Part shown: positions 6,318 to 11,591 of the stretch, in pieces
Layout: every line of letters starts with the position of its first letter
How positions within the stretch are numbered: the stretch's first letter is position 1
Source: Pseudomonadota bacterium
GTDB lineage: Bacteria > Pseudomonadota > Alphaproteobacteria > Rhodospirillales > 2-02-FULL-58-16
Reading direction: 5' to 3'
DNA length: 11,591 nt
Assembly (NCBI GenBank): GCA_022560215.1
Contig: JADFTO010000067.1
Location: forward strand, 1 to 11,591
Notes under the pieces: model-generated
Database searches by the model: none
Told to the model about the DNA's origin: nothing
What the model saw: the letters and a program-made list of their open reading frames with translations, nothing else
Made by a program: the position numbers and the translations under genes

Positions 6318-6509
6318 ATGGAAAACGGCATGAAAAACAAGGGCGCGATCATCAAGATTTTCGGCGTCGTGCTGATAATCCTCGGCGCCCTCGACAGCAT
6401 GTTGTTCTGGCGCGCCGGACTGGCCGTCGGCGATGACTTCGTCCTCATCATCGCTTCGGGCGTGTTTTTGTACCTGGCCGGCGCCATCCGGCACATGAGC
6501 AATAGATGA
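6318..6509 (+). CDS. Small two-helix membrane protein (63 aa), unknown function
   Basis: ATG 6318 follows AAGGGA at seven bases and begins 15 bases after the previous stop. The product starts MENGMKNKGAIIK and has two hydrophobic segments (about 10-30, 'IIKIFGVVLIILGALDSML'; about 38-58, 'DDFVLIIASGVFLYLAGAI'), ending in a basic tail IRHMSNR. It is a predicted inner-membrane hairpin protein. I recognise no family. It closes the respiratory half of the operon and is followed by a 57-base gap, the largest inside the array, so it may be an assembly factor or small subunit of the complex. A longer in-frame start at 6165 would overlap the upstream cytochrome gene and give non-hydrophobic sequence, so it was not used. 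Confidence 0.65.
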   Translation: MENGMKNKGAIIKIFGVVLIILGALDSMLFWRAGLAVGDDFVLIIASGVFLYLAGAIRHMSNR

Positions 6510-6566
6510 AGCAGATCAAAGCCTTATGGTGAGGCGCTGGATAGACTTTGGCATGTGGAGGAGATC

Positions 6567-8687
6567 ATGAAACAGTGGATTGGTTTGGCGGATGCCAGAG
6601 AGGTGTCCGCGCCGGTGTCGCTCGCCCGCATCCTGGTGGCGTTGGATGCGTCCGATCACGCCGAGCGGGCCCTCGGCGAGGCGATCCGGCTTTCGGGAAC
6701 CGCCGATGGCGTGATCACCGGCATCCACGCCTACGCCGCCAAGCTCCATGACCGCCGTTTCCGCCAGATGGAGGGAGGGCTTCCCGAACGCTACCGCAAC
6801 GAACACGAGATGGAGCATCAGCGCCAGGTTCACGACTCTCTCATCATGACGGGCCTCAACCTGATCAGCGACAGCTACCACGATGCCGCGCAAGCGGCCT
6901 GCGACGAGGCGGGCCGGCCCTACCGGCGCCTCAGTCCAGAAGGAAAAAATTACAGCCGCATCGTCGACGCCATTGAAAGCGGCGAATTCGACGTTCTGGT
7001 GCTGGGCGCGTTGGGGCTGGGGGCGGTGCCGGGAAGTCTGCTCGGCACGGTGTGCGAAAGGGTCGTGCGCCGCTGCCCCATTGACGTCCTCGTCATCCGC
7101 GACCCCGTGAGGGCCATCGGCGAGGGGCCGATCGTGGTCGGCATGGACGGATCCCCGCGCTCATTCGGCGCCTTCAAAACCGCATTGGACATCGGCCGCC
7201 GGCTGGGGGCGGAAGTCCACGCGGTGGCCGCCTACGATCCCTATTACCACTACGTCGCCTTCAACAAGATCAACGGCGTGCTCAGCGAGGAGGCCGGTAA
7301 GGTCTTCCGCTTCAAGGAGCAGGAGAAACTGCACGAGGAGCTCATCGACGCGGGCATCGCCAAAATCTACCAGTCCCATCTGGAAGTGGCCCGCAGGATC
7401 GCCGAGGACGAAGGCGTCGAGATCACCTGCGAACTCCTGGAAGGCAAGGCCTACCGGGCCATCCTCGATTACCTGGAAAAGACGAAAGCCAGCCTGCTCC
7501 TGGCGGGAAAGACCGGAGTCCACGCCGATGCCGGCCTCGACATCGGGGGCAACGCCGAAAACCTTTTGCGCCTGGCGCCCTGTCACGTCTGGCTCGGCCA
7601 GGTCCCCTACACACCCCCCCTCGACGTGATTGCCGAGGAGACCATCACCTGGAGCGAAGAGGCCGAAGAGAGCATGAAACGGGTGCCGGAGACGGCCCGC
7701 GCCATGGTGCGCATGGCAATCTTCCGGCTCGCCCAGGAGTCCGGGCACACGGTCATCACCTCGTCCATGATCGAGGAGGCCACCAGCCGCTTCTGCCCAC
7801 ACATGGGAGGCGCCATGGAAGATGACACGGCCGTGGCGTGGTCGGACGAGGCCGCGCAGGCGCTGAACAGCATCGGCGATGCGTCGGCGGCGGCCGGCAT
7901 TCGCCTGAGGGCGGAGAAACGGGCCCGCATCCACGGCGCCTCGGTGGTGTGCGCGGACCACGTCCGCCCGTTCCTCGACGAATTCGAAGCCCCGGCCCCG
8001 CTATGGGAGGCCGCCGCCCTGGCCCGCCTCGCCCAAATCCCGGAAATGGCGCGGCGATCGGTGCGCAGGAAAATCGAAGCCCGCGCCCGGGGAGCCCGGG
8101 AAATCACCCTGGAGGCGGTCGAGGCCGGCCTCGCCGAGGCAACCATGGAAAACCCCATGACTGCCGGCCCGGACGGCGACGACGCTTCCCCGAACGGGGA
8201 AAAAGGGAATTCCTGCCCCTTCACCGCCATGCACGACAACGGCGGCGGGGAAAGGGAGGACTCCGCGCCCTTTAAGTGGACGCCCGAGGCCGAGGACATG
8301 ATGAAAAAGGTTCCTCACGGTTTCGTCAGGGAGATGACGCGACAGCGGGTTGAGGTTTATGCCTCGCGCCATGACGCGCGGGTGATCACGGCGGCCCTGG
8401 TGGAAGAGAAATACGCCGACTGGAGCCAAGGATCCGCGAGGCGGAAAATGACCCTGGATTGGGAAGACAAAGCGCTTGCCCGGATCAACCGGATTCCCGA
8501 GTTCATCCGCCCCATGGTGATCCACGAGGTGGAGCGTTGCGCCCGAATGATGGGATTGGACCGCGTCATCGAGGCGGCCATCGACCAGGCGACCGGCGTC
8601 TGGGAGGAGTCCGGGGCCTTCCATTCGGAGGCCGATCCCGAGCTTTACAAGCAGAGGAAAGACGCAAGCGATGACGAAAGCGGTTGA
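6567..8687 (+). CDS. Double universal-stress-protein domain with five tandem PCP_red-like repeats
   Basis: ATG 6567 follows GGAGG at about five bases. The GTG four codons earlier overlaps that ribosome site and is less likely. The 706-residue protein is soluble. Residues about 20-178 are one Usp domain ('RILVALDASDHAERAL' and the nucleotide-loop-like 'GALGLGAVPGSLLGT', ending DVLVIRD). Residues about 187-344 are a second ('PIVVGMDGSPRSFGAF', ending CHVWLG). Then come five helical repeats of about 50 residues resembling the C-terminal PCP_red domain of BchB/ChlB, with the pattern W..eA...l..iP...R...r...E..Ar..g...It. They lie at 360-410, 424-474, 479-526, 569-620 and 630-678; the second is the most divergent. 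An acidic, Gly-rich linker (527-567) splits the array. Two Cys-Pro pairs (410-411, 550-551) flank repeats. No other catalytic residues are evident, so a sensor, scaffold or tetrapyrrole carrier role is inferred. It overlaps the radical SAM gene by 17 bases. Confidence 0.8.
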   Translation: MKQWIGLADAREVSAPVSLARILVALDASDHAERALGEAIRLSGTADGVITGIHAYAAKLHDRRFRQMEGGLPERYRNEHEMEHQRQVHDSLIMTGLNLISDSYHDAAQAACDEAGRPYRRLSPEGKNYSRIVDAIESGEFDVLVLGALGLGAVPGSLLGTVCERVVRRCPIDVLVIRDPVRAIGEGPIVVGMDGSPRSFGAFKTALDIGRRLGAEVHAVAAYDPYYHYVAFNKINGVLSEEAGKVFRFKEQEKLHEELIDAGIAKIYQSHLEVARRIAEDEGVEITCELLEGKAYRAILDYLEKTKASLLLAGKTGVHADAGLDIGGNAENLLRLAPCHVWLGQVPYTPPLDVIAEETITWSEEAEESMKRVPETARAMVRMAIFRLAQESGHTVITSSMIEEATSRFCPHMGGAMEDDTAVAWSDEAAQALNSIGDASAAAGIRLRAEKRARIHGASVVCADHVRPFLDEFEAPAPLWEAAALARLAQIPEMARRSVRRKIEARARGAREITLEAVEAGLAEATMENPMTAGPDGDDASPNGEKGNSCPFTAMHDNGGGEREDSAPFKWTPEAEDMMKKVPHGFVREMTRQRVEVYASRHDARVITAALVEEKYADWSQGSARRKMTLDWEDKALARINRIPEFIRPMVIHEVERCARMMGLDRVIEAAIDQATGVWEESGAFHSEADPELYKQRKDASDDESG

Positions 8688-9969
8688 TCCCCCGTTCCTG
8701 GTCGCCTTCAACCTGACCCGGCGGTGCAACCTGAATTGCGCCCATTGCTATCTGGACGCGGGCACGCGCATGGACGGCGATCGGGAGGAGCTGACCACCG
8801 CCGAGGTCGAGGCCGTCCTCGACGAGATCGTCGCCGTCGGCGACGAGACCATGGTGGTGCTCACCGGCGGCGAGCCCTTGTTGCGGCCCGATCTGGAATC
8901 GATCGCCCGATATGGCGCCGGCCTCGGCCTGATGATGGTGCTCGGCACCAACGGAACCGCGCTCAACGACAATCGCGTCAGCGCCCTCAAGAATGCCGGT
9001 GTTTCCGGCGTCGGCATCAGCCTCGATTCCCTGCATCCGGCCTATCACGATCGCTTTCGGGGATATCCCGGCGCCTGGGAAAAGACCATGGCCGCCATCG
9101 ATGCCTGCCGCCGGGGCGGCCTCAGTTTCCAGATCCATTTTTCCGTCACCGACGACAACGCCGGCGAGCTGGAAGACATGATCGGCTTCGCCCGCGAGTC
9201 CGGGGCGATGGTCCTCAACGCCTTCTTCCTGGTTTGCACCGGGCGCGGCGAGTCGTTCACCAATATCTGCGCCGAAACCTACGACGATGTGCTCGCCCGC
9301 GTGACCCGCGCGGCCTACGGGGAAAGCGGGCTCATGGTGCGGGCCAAGTGCGCGCCTCACTTCAAGCGCCTGGCCCTGGAACTGGATCCGGCCTGGCCCA
9401 TCACCGCCGCCCATGGCTACGAGGCCGGCGGCTGCCTGGCCGGAACCCGCTATTGCAGGATCACGCCGGAAGGAGCGGTGACCGCGTGTCCCTACATCGA
9501 GGAAGAGGCCGGTTCCCTTCGCCGGCAAAGCTTCTCGACCATCTGGCGCCATGCGCCGCAGTTCCGCGCCTTGCGCCAGCCGGTCCTGAAGGGTCGTTGC
9601 GGGGTCTGCGAGTATTCGAAAGTCTGCGGCGGCTGCCGGGCGCGACCCCTGGCCCGCGACGGGGATGTCATGGGCGAGGATTTCCTCTGTGCGTACCAAC
9701 CCCAGGGCGGCGCGGTGATCGAGCCCATGCCCGCCAGAATTGATGGCGGTCTTCGCTGGAGCCCGGAGGCGGAGGCGCGGCTCAAGCGGGTGCCGCCCTT
9801 CGTCCGCCGGATGGTCCGCAAGCGGGTCGAGGACTACGTCCGGGAACGGGGCCGCGAACGGGTCACGCCGGAGGACATGCAGGCCCTCGTGCGGCGCCGT
9901 TTCGGCGATGCCGGGCCTCCCGGTTTCGGCGGCATGGAGTTTCCGGGAAGGGGAGGCCGGAGTGGTTGA
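8671..9969 (+). CDS. Radical SAM/SPASM enzyme of the NirJ/AhbC/AhbD heme-biosynthesis group, with C-terminal PCP_red domain
   Basis: This 432-residue protein has the radical SAM cluster motif C19-x3-C23-x2-C26 (RRCNLNCAHCYLDAG) and the SAM-binding GGEP at 66-69. A cysteine-rich SPASM-type tail follows: Cys227 (KCAPHF), Cys255, Cys262, Cys273, then C310-x2-C313-x5-C319-x2-C322 in 'GRCGVCEYSKVCGGCRARPL', and Cys340. 'CAPHF', 'CGGCRAR' and 'GD..GED..C.Y' are typical of enzymes that remodel siroheme-derived or heme side chains (NirJ for heme d1, AhbC and AhbD for alternative heme synthesis). Exact chemistry cannot be read from sequence, and no other nir or ahb genes are here. Residues 361-411 add a PCP_red-like domain (LRWSPEAEARLKRVPPFVRR) matching the five repeats in the preceding gene, so the two proteins probably work together. 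The start at ATG 8671 lies inside the upstream gene; its end overlaps the oxidase gene by eight bases. Confidence 0.85.
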   Translation: MTKAVDPPFLVAFNLTRRCNLNCAHCYLDAGTRMDGDREELTTAEVEAVLDEIVAVGDETMVVLTGGEPLLRPDLESIARYGAGLGLMMVLGTNGTALNDNRVSALKNAGVSGVGISLDSLHPAYHDRFRGYPGAWEKTMAAIDACRRGGLSFQIHFSVTDDNAGELEDMIGFARESGAMVLNAFFLVCTGRGESFTNICAETYDDVLARVTRAAYGESGLMVRAKCAPHFKRLALELDPAWPITAAHGYEAGGCLAGTRYCRITPEGAVTACPYIEEEAGSLRRQSFSTIWRHAPQFRALRQPVLKGRCGVCEYSKVCGGCRARPLARDGDVMGEDFLCAYQPQGGAVIEPMPARIDGGLRWSPEAEARLKRVPPFVRRMVRKRVEDYVRERGRERVTPEDMQALVRRRFGDAGPPGFGGMEFPGRGGRSG

Positions 9970-11347
9970 CGTAGCCGTCATCGGCGGCGGCATTTCCGGC
10001 CTCGCCACCGCCTACGATCTGAAACTGAGGGGCCACCGAGTGGTGGTGCTGGAACGCCAGACCCATGCCGGCGGCAACGCCGTCTCCGAGCGCCTGGACG
10101 GATTTCTCATGGAACACGGGCCGAGCACGGTCAACGCCGCGTCCGCCGCCGCCGGCGCCTTGTCACTGCAACTCGGCCTGGACGGCCAGCGCTGCGACCT
10201 CGGCAATGGCGTCAGGCGGCGCTACCTGGTGGGCGCAGGGCGCCTCTCGGGCATCCCGATCCATCCCTTGGGCTTCCTGGTCTCCGATTACCTGTCCCCG
10301 AGGGCACGGCTGCGTCTGCTGGCGGAATGGGCCATCCCCCGCAAGAAGGGGGGAAATGAGGAAACGGTGGCGGAATTCTCGGTCCGCCGTTTCGGTTCGG
10401 AATTCACCGATCGCGTGATCGACCCCTTGCTGGCCGGTCTCTACGCCGGAAAGGCATCGACCCTGTCGATGGCGGCGGTTTTTCCCAGATTGATCGACCT
10501 TGAACGCGAATACGGGTCCATTTCCCTGGCCATGCTGTGCCGCCATCGGCGGGGCGCAAAGATGCCGGGGAGCCGCCTGTTTTCCTGGCGCCACGGTATC
10601 GGGACGCTCCCCGCCGCCATGGCCAGGCGTCTCGGCGAATCGATACGGACGGGCGTCGCCGTCCGCCGCATCCGGCGGGCGGCCGGGGGGTTCCGCGTCG
10701 ACGCGGGCGCGGCCGGCGACTTTCACGCCCGGGCCGTGGTCATCGCCACCCAGCCCCACGTCGCCGCGCATTTGCTCGACGGCGTGGACGAGGCGGCGGC
10801 GGCGGCGGCGGGGGGGATCGAGGCGCCCCCATTGGCCGTGGTGTTTCTCGGCTTCAGGCGGGAGCAGGTGGAACATCCCCTCGATGGCCTCGGTTTTCTG
10901 ACTCCCGAGAGCGAGGGCCGAAGCTTGAGCGGAGCGCAGTTCTGTTCGACCATGTTTGGGGGTCGGGCCCCGGTTGGGTTCGTCTCCGTCGCCGGCTACT
11001 TCGGCGGCGCCAGGGCGCCCCATCTGGCGCGTCTTCCGGCGGCCGATCTGATCGACCTGGCGCGGTCCGAGTTTCGGGATCTCATCGGCGCCCGCGGCGA
11101 CCCCGCCGTGGCCAGGGTCCGGCACTGGCCGATGGGACTGCCCCAATACCGGATCGGACACCCGGAACGCGCGGCCTGCCTGCGAAACGCGGGCGCCCGC
11201 CAGCCCGGCCTGTTCGTCACCGGCAACTATCTCGACGGCCCGTCCGTGGGCGCATGTCTGGGCCTGGCCAGGGAAACCGCGGCCGCCGTCCACGGGGTCA
11301 TCGCCGGCTCGGGAGTCACCACCAGCGCCGAAAACGTCGCGGTTTGA
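9962..11347 (+). CDS. Protoporphyrinogen oxidase-like FAD-dependent amine-oxidase-fold protein (HemY type)
   Basis: GTG 9962 (GGGGAGG upstream, eight-base overlap with the radical SAM stop) places the dinucleotide-binding motif at the very N terminus, as expected: 'DVAVIGGGISGLATAYDLKL' with G8-x-G10-x2-G13, followed by Glu-Arg (LERQTHAGGN). 'DGFLMEHGPSTV' is the usual next block of HemY-type protoporphyrinogen oxidases, and the C-terminal 'LFVTGNYLDGPSVGACL' (about 417-433) is the family's second FAD block. At 461 residues the length fits. The family oxidises protoporphyrinogen IX (or coproporphyrinogen III) to the porphyrin using O2 or another acceptor, at or near the membrane. Being coupled to a radical SAM heme enzyme, this copy may act on a modified porphyrin or supply the bd-like oxidase (inference). 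The frame stays open upstream to 9740, but that part is a shadow of the previous gene. A GGC-rich stretch encodes an alanine run at about 10793-10816. Confidence 0.85.
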   Translation: MVDVAVIGGGISGLATAYDLKLRGHRVVVLERQTHAGGNAVSERLDGFLMEHGPSTVNAASAAAGALSLQLGLDGQRCDLGNGVRRRYLVGAGRLSGIPIHPLGFLVSDYLSPRARLRLLAEWAIPRKKGGNEETVAEFSVRRFGSEFTDRVIDPLLAGLYAGKASTLSMAAVFPRLIDLEREYGSISLAMLCRHRRGAKMPGSRLFSWRHGIGTLPAAMARRLGESIRTGVAVRRIRRAAGGFRVDAGAAGDFHARAVVIATQPHVAAHLLDGVDEAAAAAAGGIEAPPLAVVFLGFRREQVEHPLDGLGFLTPESEGRSLSGAQFCSTMFGGRAPVGFVSVAGYFGGARAPHLARLPAADLIDLARSEFRDLIGARGDPAVARVRHWPMGLPQYRIGHPERAACLRNAGARQPGLFVTGNYLDGPSVGACLGLARETAAAVHGVIAGSGVTTSAENVAV

Positions 11348-11389
11348 GCGCCTCCTGAGAATCAAGGTGCAACGGAACCCAAATTCTTC

Positions 11390-11426
11390 CCCTCCTCCCT
11401 GGCGGGGGAGGGTTGGGGCGGGGGGG
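11390..11426. repeat. G-rich palindromic element with G-quadruplex potential
   Basis: About 43 bases after the last stop, a stem of nine pairs with one bulged T joins CCCTCCTCCC (11390-11399) to GGGGGAGGG (11404-11412) over a TGGC loop. From 11404 on there are four G-tracts of 5, 3, 4 and 7 bases separated by one-, two- and one-base spacers, a strong G-quadruplex pattern that would compete with the hairpin. Such G/C-rich units with a 'GGCGGGGGAGGG' core are familiar as dispersed intergenic repeats in GC-rich proteobacteria. Only one copy lies in the window, so its repeat nature is inferred. No T-run follows, so it is not a classic terminator, though it may stabilise the operon's 3' end. A second small hairpin (CTCCGG / CCGGAG) lies at 11543-11560. 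Confidence 0.5.
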
Positions 11427-11471
11427 AACCAATCAGCCGGTAATCCGTGACCCCCGCGCAAGGCATGCGCT

Positions 11472-11528
11472 CTATTGGGCGCCGAGGACCTTCATGGCGG
11501 CCATGGCGTCCAGCATTTCCTTGGGTTT
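11472..11528 (-). pseudogene. Possible C-terminal gene remnant on the minus strand
   Basis: Read on the - strand, 18 codons before a TAG (11474-11472) give KPKEMLDAMAAMKVLGAQ, an amphipathic helix-like tail whose codons mostly end in G or C. An in-frame TGA at 11531-11529 lies immediately upstream, so it cannot be an intact gene within the window. It may be the end of a decayed or frameshifted gene extending beyond the right edge, or chance. I recognise no family. Confidence 0.2.
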
Positions 11529-11591
11529 TCAAGCCACGGTCACTCCGGAGTGCGCCGGAGGGCCTGAACAGGGAATGTTGCAATATAATCA

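Noticed and set aside
7644..8687. Bacteriochlorophyll (bch) gene cluster, suggested by PCP_red domains
   Set aside because: No BchN, BchL or BchB catalytic domain and no other photosynthesis gene is present. The domain is known outside photosynthesis and here is attached to Usp and radical SAM proteins.
9740..9961. Upstream in-frame extension of the porphyrinogen oxidase gene
   Set aside because: The added 74 residues are Arg/Ser-rich shadow of the radical SAM C terminus. GTG 9962 has a ribosome site and places the FAD motif at the N terminus, where the family has it.
8671..9969. Denitrification locus, with the radical SAM gene as nirJ for heme d1
   Set aside because: No nirS, nirF, nirD/L/G/H or nirE-like gene is visible, and the gene is embedded in a bd-like oxidase operon. 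Only family-level similarity can be claimed.
11362..11583. 73-codon open frame on the minus strand after the operon
   Set aside because: It reads through the G-rich repeat, has no ribosome site that stands out, and its product is Pro/Arg/Gly-rich with no domain pattern.
1..11591. tRNA, rRNA, CRISPR array, transposase or attachment site
   Set aside because: I saw no cloverleaf-like sequence, no regularly spaced repeats, and no transposase or integrase motif on either strand when reading by eye.

Overview
The window is GC-rich by eye, with coding genes that strongly prefer G or C at third codon positions. It looks like a chromosomal segment of a respiratory proteobacterium. An alphaproteobacterium of the Rhodospirillales type is my best guess, but no taxonomic marker is present and similar bd-like oxidases occur elsewhere, for example in Nitrospirota. 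Nearly everything intact lies on the + strand in one tightly packed array from 1090 to 11347, with many start/stop overlaps, so it probably forms one long operon.

Region 1 (1 to about 900) is a decayed flank. It holds the last 25 codons of a gene that ends at a clear intrinsic terminator, a cupredoxin lacking its N-terminal half, two tandem hairpins, and a cytochrome c-like pseudogene readable only across three frames. A 33-residue membrane protein follows on the - strand (911-1012), divergent from the main operon. Region 2 (1090-6303) is a respiratory complex: two single-helix small proteins, a cytochrome bd-superfamily subunit I (CydA-like, 603 aa) with no CydB partner and no recognisable quinol site, and three c-type cytochromes. 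These are an N-anchored diheme protein, a monoheme protein with three membrane helices, and a diheme protein fused to an ethylbenzene-dehydrogenase-type heme b domain with a C-terminal anchor. Together they carry five CxxCH sites. A 63-residue membrane protein follows (6318-6509).

Region 3 (6567-11347) is a tetrapyrrole module of three overlapping genes. The first is a double universal-stress-protein domain fused to five tandem repeats resembling the C-terminal domain of the dark protochlorophyllide reductase subunit BchB/ChlB (PCP_red). The second is a radical SAM/SPASM enzyme of the NirJ/AhbC/AhbD heme-biosynthesis group carrying a sixth PCP_red-like domain at its C terminus. The third is an FAD-dependent protoporphyrinogen oxidase-like protein.

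The main hypothesis is that the operon encodes an unusual cytochrome c-linked, bd-like terminal oxidase (or other gas reductase) together with its own heme-tailoring enzymes, with PCP_red repeats acting as a shared tetrapyrrole-handling or docking module. The family assignments rest on visible motifs. The link between oxidase and heme module is inference from gene order. The tail (11348-11591) holds a G-rich palindromic repeat and no convincing gene.
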